The notes below the pieces were generated by a model. That model was given only the letters and a program-made list of their open reading frames with translations. It was not told where the DNA came from and ran no database searches. The position numbers were made by a program, and so were the translations under genes. 64,000 nt of DNA from positions 2,604,001-2,668,000 of the forward strand of contig JAULSU010000007.1 of the NCBI GenBank assembly GCA_030512335.1. Reading direction: 5' to 3'. The first letter of the stretch is position 1, and every line of letters begins with the position of its first letter. Shown here piece by piece: positions 53,530 through 63,727 of this stretch. This DNA comes from Immersiella caudata (taxonomy: Eukaryota; Ascomycota; Sordariomycetes; Sordariales; Lasiosphaeriaceae).

Positions 53530-55274
53530 ATGGACCCAGCAACCATCGCGTCCATAGTGTAAGTGCCCCCTGGACCCAGAGCCTTGCCTCGAGCGTTAAT
53601 CGAGAGGTAAACAGAACCCTTGCAGTCGGTGCTGCCATCAAGATCCCGGACTTTAACAACTCGTTCAAGAACATTCTCAAGTCGAGGAAAGACCTGAACG
53701 ACCTGCAACTGTTGGCCGAGTTCTGCAAGGACCGCCTTCGCGAATTCAAAGCCGAGATCAACCGCCTCGATATCCCTCCGGATCTCCACCGCCAGACAAA
53801 AAGCCTCATCAAATACTCCCGGGGTGTAATTCAGGGGCTGGTCGACTACAACAAGAAGTACGGAGACAGCTTCTGGGCAAGATGCATGCATTGGGCCGTG
53901 GCTGCAAGACGGAGCCGGACTGAGATTTTTGAACGTCGACTCCAGGAGTGCGCTCTCTGGGTGAGGATTGCCTCGGCAACCAGCTTCCTCTTGGCATACC
54001 GCGGTGGGTGTGGACGAGTTCCCGGGGTGCTTGAACTCTGCCAGACCCGTGCGCAACAACTCCGCGAGGATGTCGTCCAGGCCAAGGCGTACTGGAAGAA
54101 GCACCCTCGCCGGATGGAGAAGTATATGGCCGTGGCCGTGAAGTTGGGCGTCTTCAGAAGGTATTGGGGCCTTGCGCACGATCCAATGTTTGAAGTTGTG
54201 AAGTCAGAGTTGTCTACTCCCGCTGGAACATCTCTTGGGCTGTCGTCACCCGAGGAACCACCTCCGCGCCAGTACTGGAGGGGTATTCCGGTAGCGATGG
54301 CCGCGGGCCCCATGAGGAGGGCACCCGAAGAGGATACGTACGAAGTGGGACAGGAGCACGGAATGTACTTTGCGCCGCCAGTTATTCCCATGGGCCCCTA
54401 TTTTCGTTACCCGGCACCAGTCACGGGCCCATGGTATGCTGGGCAGGGGTATGGCACAACGAGTTATGTTCACGATGAACGCCAACCTCCTGGTCACGGG
54501 CAACAGCGTCCATTGACCCCGGGCTCTGCGAGTGAGGAAACACCACAAAGATCTGAGCCGATGATGACGCCCGCTGTCACACGGCCCGCTGCGGAGCCTC
54601 CAAACGAGAGCCGTCCAATCCGGTCATCAACAAAGGACGACCAGAGTCCGTCAAGGGAGTCTCGCAGGAGGCATATATACGAGGAGAGTCGCTCTACCAA
54701 CCGCGACAGCGCTTCCCGACAACCGAGATCGTCGCGACATCCCGAGTCTTCTCGACGGCCTGACACTTCCCGACGTCCAGAATCCTCCCGACGTCCAGGT
54801 TCGTCCCGGAGACGCACCGGTAGAGATGACAACGAAGACAGGGAGAGCCGGTATAGTCGTTCGTCCTCACAAAGGTCACACACCCATCGTTCAGAGCCCC
54901 ATAGCGACGACGACCATGTTCACTCATCTCGCTCCTCGTCTCTCGTGTCGAGTATCCGAGATTCGATCTTCAGCCGTACACAATCTCTCTCTTCTAGGTC
55001 CAGCTACGTCTCAATGCGGTCAAGCGAGCACTCAGGACGGACCGAAAGGTCACGACAGTCGTCTCGCTCGAGCTCGGTGGAAGCGGCCTCACTGGAGCCG
55101 CGCAGGAAAAGAGGGGCTGACAGGCGATGTCCGCCCAACTCAGCGATGAACGAGACAAAAGCGAGAGAGAGGATCAGGAGAGCTGAGCAAAAGTCTCAGT
55201 CAACGTCTTCTGGGTCGGCGTATACATCTGAAGGGCGGGGGAGGGCGAGTCGAAGGGAGGAGAGGAGAAGGTAG
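53530..55274 (+). CDS. Ser/Arg-rich protein with helical N-terminal domain
   Basis: Exons 53530-53558 and 53615-55274 (56-bp intron, donor GTAAGT) give 562 aa starting MDPATIASIVTLAVGAAI. This start resembles the helical N-terminal domain of fungal STAND proteins (hydrophobic helix, then a long alpha-helical bundle: NSFKNILKSRKDLNDLQLL, VIQGLVDYNKKYGD), which here covers about 230 residues. No NTPase domain follows. The middle is Pro/Gly/Tyr-rich (PPRQYWRGIPVAMAAGPM; PYFRYPAPVTGPWYAGQGYG) and the last ~200 residues are Arg/Ser dipeptide-rich with a short tandem motif (SRRPDTSRRPESSRRPGSSRR in overlapping form). RS tails often mediate phosphorylation-controlled interactions. Function unknown. 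The frame is also open upstream of 53530, so the start is inferred from phase. No lesion seen. Confidence 0.7.
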
Positions 55275-55418
55275 TATGGGAAGGATCGGCGTCCAATGGT
55301 AGGACGTCGTGGTTCGCATGGTTATGCATGTTCCGAGCGTATCATTGGGTGTTGGCCATGGTAGCTCTTCCTTCGATGCGAGTCACAGCGGGCCCGAAAT
55401 GGACGCCCAACTTCCACC

Positions 55419-57775
55419 ATGCAACGTCAGGATGGAGGAATTCGAAACTTTGACTTCCTGTGGCGGGAGCCCGGAGCAGGCCCGACGGGGCCACCGGCCC
55501 GCCATGTTGAACTTCCGTTTTATTCGCGCTCAAATGGTTCGTGACTTGGGATTCACCTCTGGGAGATAGGAACTGACCAACGCAGACGTATTTTTCGCCA
55601 GCTCTTCCTTTGCAGTCAAGGTCACCGGCCCAGATTTTGACCACAATGATCTGCCCACGGCTCCGAGTTTGGCCGGCACCCCGAGTCGCGATGGTTTGAC
55701 CGAACAGCCGCTGCGGCCGTTTATCTGCGAATGCAGACCGTGGTGCACGAGGGATCTTTATCCTTCTCTCCCCTCTGGCAACGCAATTCGTATTCTCGAA
55801 GTCATGCCCGGCACCCACGAATCGCCCCTTATCTGCAACCTTCACATTGCCACACTCCCGCAGGCTGTCAACTCCTACTCCGCACTGTCTTATGCCTGGC
55901 AGGTTGGTTTCGAGCCAACCCCTCTTCGAACCATCATCTGCAACGATCGCGAGGTCCAAATTGGAGAGAACCTCTTCGATGCCCTGCAGCGAATCCGTCA
56001 TGTCACATCATCCCGTATGATCTGGGCAGACGCGCTCTGTATCAACCAAGAAGACGTGGAGGAGCGTTCGATGCAAGTTGCCAAGATGGGAGACATCTTT
56101 CACGGCGCGTATGAGGTGCTGGTGTGGCTGGGCCTAGAGGGAACGCCATCCTGGCAGGCATTCAGTGCGAAAGCCGCGCTGTCAGATCTCTGCACCATCA
56201 TCAACAAGTGGAGGGAGAACAGTGGTAAGGGGTCACGCATCCAAAGGGCAGAGTTCTATCGCCGCTCTGCCGACGGTGACGTCCAGGCGGTCACAGAGTG
56301 TGCCCCCGATGAACGGTCTAAACGGTTCGGATACAACAAGTACTGGTGGGCTGAGACCCTGGAGCTCTTCCACCGCCGATGGTTTCACCGAGTGTGGGTG
56401 ATTCAGGAGGTGGCATTGGCGAGGTCAGCACGTGTTCTGCTAGGAGAGTACGAAATATCTTGGGAAGTTATTGGCCTGGCGGCGTCGATCTTGCGAACAA
56501 ACTTCAACACGCTGGTGCCAACCATCACACATCGACACACACGGAAAACACTATCCGCATTCCGAACAGGCGGTTTGAATGCGTACTTCATGTATCGCCT
56601 GTCCCGCAGCCAGTCGCACAAGGAGCGGATGAATCCTGACTTTCACCAGTTGCTGATCCTGACTCGGAGCTTTGACTGCCAGGACGACAGGGATCGCATC
56701 TATGGGCTGATTGGCCTTCCTTTCTCTCGCTCTTCTGGCGTCGATGGCTCACCATTCATCGTCCCTGACTACTCCAAGCCCGCGGCCGAGGTCTACCTCG
56801 AAGTCGTCACGAAGCTCATCCAGGAATCCTCCAGTCTCCGGTTTCTTTCCAGCGTCCAACGCCCATCCTTCCGATTGAACCCCGAAGAGCACGGGAAATT
56901 CAACCCCGACATCCCCTCTTGGGTCCCCCAAATGGGCCTTCTCCGAAACCCAGTCCCTGTCCCCGTTCCTAACCACCGCTCTCCCACCAGCCCCCATGGA
57001 AATCTGCCCGCCCAAGTTCCGCGTTCGTGGAACCGTTATTACCACAGTCGCCACCATCTCCTTGGTCGGAACCCGCGCTGACTTCTGCATCCCCTGGTGG
57101 ATCCTCGAAACTAGCCCCAACATCATCACCGAGGGTTTCCACAACGGGCGGATCGTAAGATGCCCACTCGAGCCAACGGGAGAAATCATGGACGAGATGA
57201 TGTTGCGTTACATCGCAGAGAACAATCTAACTCAGGTTGCTATGGTTGACTGGCGGAAATGACTGGCGTGGTCGACCCGTTGCAGACGAAACCGCCCACG
57301 CCAAGGATTTTGCGAAGCTCCTGCTGGACGGCGGCCTCCACTGGACGTTTGAGGGCGGTATCTTTGATACACCAGACGAGCAATCCGAAGAGGGCTGGGT
57401 GGTTAAGCACGCGTATCGAAAGACGTTGACGGAGGGTCAGATGGAGTTGCTGCTGGAGAAGCTGGGGAGTTTTGCGCAGGGAGGAAACGGAACGAGGTTC
57501 TTGGATGCTGCTGGGATGGCGGGGAAGGGGAGGTGTCGGTATGAAACGAATTCTGGGTGGAAAGGGATTGGGCCGGGTGCGATGGAGCCCGGGGATGATA
57601 TTTGTGTTATGCGAGGAGCGAGGGCCCCGTTTGTGCTGAGGGCTGGTGAACAGGGCACGTATGAGGTGGTCGGGGAGTGTTTTTTATACGTCCCGGGAGG
57701 AACGAGGGTGAAACAGTGCAGGAGGCGTTGGAGAGGGCGTGTGAGGGTGAGGAGAGCTGGTTGGAATTGGTGTAG
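55419..57775 (+). pseudogene. HET domain gene with three one-base frameshifts
   Basis: Exon 1 55419-55536 (start context CCACCATGCAACG), intron 55537-55585, then exon 2. The HET domain is clear: SYSALSYAWQVGFEPTPLR, LFDALQRIRH, RMIWADALCINQEDVEERS, QVAKMGDIFHGAYEVLVWLG, then RVWVIQEVALA and DDRDRIYGLIGL further on. The same frame continues to PSWVPQ near 56930. There an extra A in CCCCCAAATGG shifts the frame; the continuing frame holds CPPKFRVRGTVITTVATI. Near 57245 a second shift (GTTGACT) is needed to reach GGNDWRGRPVADETAH. Near 57700 a third (a missing base) is needed to reach GETVQEALERACEGEE, ending at TAG 57773-57775. No nonsense codon is needed. HET proteins trigger incompatibility cell death; this copy is probably dead. 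Confidence 0.75.
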
Positions 57776-57914
57776 ATTATCTACTGCAGGATGCATAGTT
57801 ACCCCTGAGTTGGTTACCGACCAAAGGACTCAAAAAGAATCGGTATAACCGCCGTTGCCACCAGCTTGTCAAGATACCTGCCTGTCCGCATGACCTCCAC
57901 CCTCCATCCTCCCT

Positions 57915-58889
57915 TCACCACTCATACCCTCCCCCAGGCCTCCACCCCTCTTCCACCATCTCCACCGCCTTCCTAACCGCCTCCTCCAATTCCTCCTTCT
58001 CCACGCCCAAAACCCTATTATCCAACCCCCTCGTCACCTCAAACGCCCCACCCCCATCCTGAAAAAACGCCCTCGTATACATCGCCCTCGCAAACCCGAA
58101 TCTATCCCCCCCTTTCAACTCCTCCAACCCCCGCTTATACCTCCCCACACTCTCCTCCCTCCTAACCTCCCACTCCCCCTCCTCCGTCCCCGTCACCTTC
58201 AACACCGCATCCAGCATCTCCCTCTGACTCACCGTAAAACTCCCCACATACACTGCCTTATTCCTAAACCGCTTCTCAATCTCCCCCTCCGGTAGCGCCA
58301 ACAACCCCGCGACCGCCCGTCCGCACTGTCCCCACGTACTCGTCGTGACTCTCGCGGTACCATCATCAAACAATGTAGCCTTCCGGTTCTTGATATCAAT
58401 TCCGAAACAGGGCTCACCGAGTGAGAGGGACCACTCGAACCAAAAGCCGCAGCAGAGAGCAACGTAGGAGGAGATACCGGTGTTTTGGACTTCGAGACAG
58501 CGGTTGTAGGCGTCAGCGGAGTAGAGGTCTTCGTTGCGCAGGGTGGGGTTGTAGATGTCGCCTCCGTAGACGTTGGGCATGATGTAAGGGACGCCAGCGG
58601 CAGCGGCAGCGGTTACGATGTCGGAGTGGGTGGTGGGTGAGGCGGCGACGGAGAGGGTGATGATGAGGAATTGGATTTGTTGGGAGCGGAGGGCGGTGGT
58701 CATGGCGGGGATGTCGGAGTAGGAGACGGGGATGGTGTGGTGGATCCCTGGGGGGAGGGGGGTGGTGCTTTCGGGACGGGTGAGGGCGGTGAGGGTGTGT
58801 TTGCGGCCGGCGAGGAGGGCGGTGGTGATGGCGCGGCCGACGTGGCCTCCGGCGCCGATGATGGCGATGCGTTGGAGGGGGGTGGACAT
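57915..58889 (-). CDS. NmrA-like NAD(P)-binding protein
   Basis: A single minus-strand exon encodes 324 aa starting MSTPLQRIAIIGAGGHVGRA. The GAGGHVG loop (residues 12-18) is the dinucleotide-binding motif of NmrA/isoflavone-reductase-like proteins (atypical SDRs). Further family features are LTALTRPES after the second strand, FLIITLSVAA in place of the usual Asn-Ala strand, VPYIMPNVYGGD, and a C-terminal substrate region (LCCGFWFEWSLSLGEPCFGI). The canonical YxxxK pair is not obvious, as in many NmrA-type members, which may sense redox state rather than catalyse. CipA-like fungal relatives are linked to pigment and secondary metabolism loci. It could be an oxidoreductase or a regulator; the substrate is unknown. 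Intact. It is convergent with the HET gene. Confidence 0.88.
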   Translation of the reverse strand: MSTPLQRIAIIGAGGHVGRAITTALLAGRKHTLTALTRPESTTPLPPGIHHTIPVSYSDIPAMTTALRSQQIQFLIITLSVAASPTTHSDIVTAAAAAGVPYIMPNVYGGDIYNPTLRNEDLYSADAYNRCLEVQNTGISSYVALCCGFWFEWSLSLGEPCFGIDIKNRKATLFDDGTARVTTSTWGQCGRAVAGLLALPEGEIEKRFRNKAVYVGSFTVSQREMLDAVLKVTGTEEGEWEVRREESVGRYKRGLEELKGGDRFGFARAMYTRAFFQDGGGAFEVTRGLDNRVLGVEKEELEEAVRKAVEMVEEGWRPGGGYEW

Positions 58890-59806
58890 TGTTGGTTATG
58901 TGGAAGCTGAGAATGTGCTGATGAGGTTGTTTGAATGGTTGGGGTTGTCTCTTGTGCCATGTTTGCAAGACCTTGAGAAGCGTTAAGTATCTGAGAGGCA
59001 CGGATTTAGGAACGGAGATAGGTCTTTGTCTCTTCCTTTCAGTCCGGTGTATAACTTCTCGTCCGTCGATGGCTTCACTTGGGGCACCGGGTTTCAGGGG
59101 CTGGATGATGCAGGTGGTTCCATTGAGTGTGGGACGGGGGGATCCCATTGGTCTATCCGAGACAGTCTAACCTCAATTCGTATTTCCAGAGCTCTGGCTC
59201 GACCACTCGGAAACCCACCCCTCTGACCAGCCGCGGATTTCGTAAGCTCCTTTGTGACGCTCTTTCAGGGTTCCATTTAAGGCCAGGCTTCGGTTATGGG
59301 AAGTAGGCGTCTAAGTTCAAGGTTATCTCGGACTTCGGACATCTTTTGACCGCCGACTTTTACGTCCGAAAGTGTTGTTTCTACGGCCACACAGTGTCTC
59401 AAAATCCATCATGATAAATCGATGGTGCGCCAATTCCGCCACCCCCTCAAGGCAGTGCCCACACATTCAGACATAGCTGGTCCAGCGGCGAGAATACGGT
59501 GATGGGTGGGCGGTCGGGGGTGAGATCATGGAATGTAGAGCAAGCGACGGATCCAATTAGGCAGTCCGACTGCATGCCGTCACATCGGGGAAGACCACCC
59601 GTGGACGTGTCTTGCAGGTGGCGTCCAATTAACCGCCGCCGCAGAGTAAAGACATCGCGTCGTCAACCCACTCTTCATGGTTCCCCGCATGGTCGCAGGT
59701 GTGATAACGTATCTCCAGGCAGAGGTAAATCGTCGACCTGGGGCCACTTTCCCTCGTCATCTAAATCCATCGTCGTTGGAGTCGTCTTGAGCTTCCAGTT
59801 GGCAGA
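58890..59806. other. Divergent intergenic region between NmrA-like and P450 genes
   Basis: It holds the promoters of two divergently transcribed genes, so co-regulation is possible. No gene seen. Confidence 0.4.
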
Positions 59807-61480
59807 ATGTACGCCCTCAACGAGGCAGTCGCCAATGTGCGACACCAAATCGAGTCTCATGACACGCGCTTCACCATCCTCGTCGGCTCCCTGGGCCTCC
59901 TATTTCTCCTCGCCCTTGCTCTTCGCTCTTCCCCGACGAATCAAAAGCAGGCCCCAATGCTCTCGGAGACCATCCCTTACGTCTCCAACACCCTCCAGTA
60001 CATGACCAACATGAACACATTTCTCGCCCGCACCAAGAAAGCGCTCGCAAAGAGGAACATCGTCGGCTTCCGTCTCGGCGGTAGACCCTTCTACTTCCTC
60101 ACGTCCCCGCCCAACATCCAGACCTTCTTCCGGACCTCGCCCGCAATCGGCTTCGAGACCTTTATCCTAGTCGCCATCACCAACATGATGGGTGCAACGC
60201 CGAAGGACGTGGCCAAGTTTGCGCATGACAAGTCCGGACGGCAACCGAACCCTGCCCCGGGCACAGCCGAGGATGCGAAGCGGTACTGGTTCGACATGCA
60301 AACCATGATGCACAAATACCTCTCGACGACGCACTACTCCGACGCCCTCGCGAGGACGTACCAGCGCTTCTTCAATCGGGAGCTGGACGCTTATTATGAC
60401 TCCCTCCTTGCTAACAGCTCAGCCAAGGATGACCCCGAATGGACTGAGATGCGCATCATCCCCCTACTGAAAGCCACCATGGCCAAAGCCGCGATTCTGT
60501 CTCTGCAAGGGGAGTACATCTTCGAGGTTGTCCCCGACTTGCTGGATCGCTTCTGGGACTATGACAAGGTGCTCTCGACGATCCTCTACGGGCCGCCAAA
60601 GTGGTTGTTCCCCGGCGTGTACGCGAAGGCGGAGCGGTTCTGCGGGGCGACGGCCAAGTTTCATCAGGCCGCCGTGGCTAAGTTTGACTGGGAAGGGCCG
60701 GACAGGGAGAAGGACTGGGACCCGGTGTTGGGTTCGAGGTTCTGGAGGGAGTTTTCGAGGTGGCTGACCGATTGCGGGTTCACGCCGAGGACGTGCGGTG
60801 GGTTTGCGGGCGTGACGGGCATCGTGGCGATTAATGCGAATACGGTGCCAGTGTGTACCTGGGCGATCATGGAGATGATTCGAGGTCAGGAGCTGTTGAC
60901 GAGGTTGCGGGACGAGATTGCGGGTGCCCTTGTTGAAGAAGACGGAGAAACAAGGTTTGACCTGCAGCGGTTGGTGAATTTGCCATTGCTGCAGTCGGTT
61001 TACGTCGAAGTTATGAGGCTGAGGGTGTCGATCAACGTTACAAGGGAGGTGGTGCAACCTTTGGAAGTCGACGGGTATCTGCTGAAGCCGGGGTCGGTCT
61101 TGCAAGCGCCGACCGAGATTTCGCATTACGACGAAGCGGTGTGGGGGGTCGAGGGCCATCCGGCGGCCGAGTTTTGGGCAGAGAGGCACGTCAAGTATGT
61201 CGACGGGGTGCCGGTGTTCGAGATGAGGGGACGGCCGACCGACTTCTTCCCTTATGGCGGCGGCGTGGCAATATGCCCTGGACGGCACTTTGCAAAGCAG
61301 GAGATCATGCTGACCATTGCGATGCTGGCGAGCAAGTTTGAGTACGAGTTTGTTGGATGGGTGGACATTGCGAGTGGTCGTCCGTCTGATCGGCCACCCA
61401 TCAATGATCCCAAGTATGCGGGCGCCGCCGGGGTCCCGCCTGACAGGGACATGAGGGTGCGCGTGAAGAGGCTTTGGTGA
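59807..61480 (+). CDS. Cytochrome P450, CYP7/CYP8-like I-helix
   Basis: A single exon encodes 557 aa. An N-terminal membrane anchor (FTILVGSLGLLFLLALAL, residues 22-39) is followed by a typical P450 body. The ExxR pair of the K helix is Glu401-x-x-Arg404 (EVMRLR). The heme-binding loop is FFPYGGGVAICPGRHFAKQE with ligand Cys490. The expected oxygen-activating I-helix Thr motif (A/G)Gx(D/E)T is replaced by INANTVPVCTWAI, a Pro-containing form reminiscent of CYP7/CYP8-type enzymes (sterol 7-alpha-hydroxylase, prostacyclin synthase), several of which act as isomerases or dehydratases. It is an ER-bound heme-thiolate enzyme; the substrate is unknown. The PYVSNTLQYM stretch near the start is the usual proline hinge region. 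Intact. The divergent NmrA-like gene may belong to the same pathway (inference). Confidence 0.93.
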   Translation: MYALNEAVANVRHQIESHDTRFTILVGSLGLLFLLALALRSSPTNQKQAPMLSETIPYVSNTLQYMTNMNTFLARTKKALAKRNIVGFRLGGRPFYFLTSPPNIQTFFRTSPAIGFETFILVAITNMMGATPKDVAKFAHDKSGRQPNPAPGTAEDAKRYWFDMQTMMHKYLSTTHYSDALARTYQRFFNRELDAYYDSLLANSSAKDDPEWTEMRIIPLLKATMAKAAILSLQGEYIFEVVPDLLDRFWDYDKVLSTILYGPPKWLFPGVYAKAERFCGATAKFHQAAVAKFDWEGPDREKDWDPVLGSRFWREFSRWLTDCGFTPRTCGGFAGVTGIVAINANTVPVCTWAIMEMIRGQELLTRLRDEIAGALVEEDGETRFDLQRLVNLPLLQSVYVEVMRLRVSINVTREVVQPLEVDGYLLKPGSVLQAPTEISHYDEAVWGVEGHPAAEFWAERHVKYVDGVPVFEMRGRPTDFFPYGGGVAICPGRHFAKQEIMLTIAMLASKFEYEFVGWVDIASGRPSDRPPINDPKYAGAAGVPPDRDMRVRVKRLW

Positions 61481-62198
61481 TGTGGCAACTGAGTGTTATC
61501 GATGAGTTCAGCGTCGGGGAGCATCTGTGTTTTGTTACCAACGTCTCTCAAATCAAAATGCCGCTGGCGTGGGCGGACCAATTGTCAAATATCCAAGAAC
61601 AGCAAGTCCTCGTTGAAGCCTGTCCGCTACCTCTGTCAGTCCTTCCCTCCTAACCAGGGAAATGCTGCGGGGAGGGCGCAGGCCATTGTGGTGCGTGCAC
61701 TGCATCCGTTGATGGGAATGGAAAGAAGGAACCACCCCGCAGTCACCCGCGAATCCAAAAGCACCTGTGGGGTGGCTGGATTCGCAATCTTGCGCAGCGC
61801 AGAGCTGCAGTTCCCCAGGTCTCCACACCATGGATTGGCCTAGACTCTCCTCGCTGACACCTAAGCAAACCAAGGGGCCTGACCAAGAGCCACGGTGGCG
61901 CACCTCCATCGAATCCAGGACCATGTCCGTGGGAAAAAAACGCCCAGACCGGGGTGACCACGCATGAATCCGGCGAATGATCACGCAGCCTATCCTCTGC
62001 GGTCTTATGTGAGTGGCGTTCGTCGGGGAGCGAAGGTCGGGTGCTGCTGGGTACGCTAGCCACCTTTTGGAAGGGGATTGGATTGCCGTCATGTTTTTTT
62101 CCCCAGCATCGGGCGGAGGTGCATTTGGCCGCTCCATCACCACAGAACACGTCCCTCCCCGTCGAGCCCGTTCCGGACCTCAATATCGATCGCAAGCC
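61481..62198. other. Intergenic, nothing recognised
   Basis: 3' flank of the P450 gene and promoter side of MT4. No gene seen. Confidence 0.4.
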
Positions 62199-63727
62199 AT
62201 GCCGCGCCCGATGGACATCGCCGGTGACCTGATTGAAGTGGACTCTGTTCGTGTTCCGCTTCTTTTCATCCCCGCATTTCCATCGCTGACCACCTGATTG
62301 TTAACATCCTGCAGTCCAGCAGCGCAGATTCGGGTTTTGGAGATGAAATGTATGCGTGTTCAGATCATTGCTCACAGCACGCCGTGCTGGTATTGACAAA
62401 GTGGCGACGACTCAGCTCGAATTTCACAGCCTCGGTTCGAGCCAGCATCTACGAATATCCAATCGAGAACGGCCGCCGCTATCACGCTTTCCGGTCAGGC
62501 GGTGAGTAATCTGGCCCCCAATCTAGGTTGTTCGGTAATCGAAAGCAGTGCAACTAACCTACACCCAGTCTATTGCTTGCCGAATGACGAGGTTGGTACC
62601 GTCCCGTCGGTAATCACTCGCCATCGCCATTGGGCCGCTCACTGACCCCCCCTCTAGCTCGAGCAAGACCGTCTTGACTTGACGCATGTCCTCATAATCA
62701 CGGCCATCGGGGATAAGCTGTTTCTCGCACCGGTCGATCCAAACAAGATGAGCCGCATTCTGGATATTGGGACCGGGACGGGTATCTGTATGTCGCTGGA
62801 TCCGGCGAGGGTGCGCGTCGTTGCTAACGCTTGCGAGGGAGCATGGCAATGGGCGAGCAATTTCCCAACCTCGAGGCACGTCATTCCATTCTTTTGTGGC
62901 TGGGCTAGAGGCGACTGACATTCGCACAGGTCATAGGGTATGATCTCAGTGCGATACAACCCCCGTGGTAAGCCCTCTCTCTGCGAATAGGACTCTGGTT
63001 GGAGCTGACCGCGCATAAGGGTCCCTCCAAACGTAAAGTTTATCGTCGACGATGTCGAAGCTCCGTGGGTGTCTCAGCCACCTTTTGACTTCATTTTCTG
63101 CCGGTACATGACCGCATGTATCAGCAACTGGCCTTTGCTGGTTGAGCGAATCTATGAGTGCGGCACTGTCCAGACGCTTCCACTTCGATCCGCCTGTGCT
63201 AATTTCACTGTGATCAGAAACGTAGCACAAGGCGGTTGGGCTGAATTCCAAGACTTCGACTTAGTTTTCTACTCCCAGGATGGCGCTCTGAGCCAACAAG
63301 ACGGCAACATAGGTTACTGGTCCAACCAGATGTTCGAGGCTGTCCGCCAGATTGGCCGCGAGCCGCACCCAGGCCCAAACTTGGAGCGATGGGTCTGCAA
63401 CGCGGGCTTCAAGAATGTGCACCGCGAGAAGTTCAAGATACCCGTCGGGTCTTGGGCCAAGGAGAGGAGGCTCAAGGAAGTCGGCTTGCTCAACCTCGCT
63501 CAAATGCTGGATGGATTGGAGGCATTCTCGCAGCGATGTTTCTGTCAAGTGCTGAGGTGGGAGAAAGATGACTTGCTTGACCTATTGGAGAAGGTTCGCA
63601 TGGAGTTGATGAATAAGAGTCTGCACTTGCGGTTCGAGTTGTGAGTGTCTTTCTGTCCTGGGCTTCATGGTTTGAGGGCCACTTGCTGATGCATTGCAGT
63701 TATGTGGTGTATGGGCAAAAATGCTAG
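62199..63727 (+). CDS. LaeA-like class I SAM methyltransferase (MT4), ten exons
   Basis: Exons 62199-62246, 62315-62349, 62416-62501, 62569-62591, 62658-62787, 62838-62875, 62930-62967, 63020-63157, 63218-63640 and 63700-63727 sum to 987 bp and 328 aa with all phases closing. The protein starts MPRPMDIAGDLIEVDS; family blocks are YEYPIENGRRYHAFRSG, LEQDRLDLTHVLIITAIGDK, motif I ILDIGTGTGIW (split by an intron), VIGYDLSAIQPPWVPPN, FDFIFCRYMTACISNW and AQGGWAEFQDFD. It ends YVVYGQKC, the YGQK subtype shared with MT2. The intron at 62876-62929 has a GC donor (GCACGT) with a good branch site and AG; all other introns are GT-AG. Start codon and exon 1 are inferred from phase. It should be a SAM-dependent methyltransferase of unknown substrate. 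No premature stop is present, so it is probably functional if the GC-AG intron is spliced. Confidence 0.82.

Noticed and set aside
7954..57775. General sequencing error as the cause of all frameshifts
   Set aside because: Long intact frames (permease, GatB, P450, GMC and NLR exons) are interspersed with the broken genes. Errors at single homopolymers remain possible for individual sites (SnoaL-like gene, HET gene).
22347..63727. Reassignment of TAG as a sense codon in this organism
   Set aside because: Intact genes here end in TAG (MT3 at 22347-22349, MT4 at 63725-63727) at exactly the family C-terminus, so TAG is used as a normal stop.
57915..63727. A secondary-metabolite gene cluster (NmrA-like, P450, methyltransferase)
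   Set aside because: No backbone enzyme (PKS, NRPS, terpene cyclase) is in the window; at most a weak association of two divergent genes.
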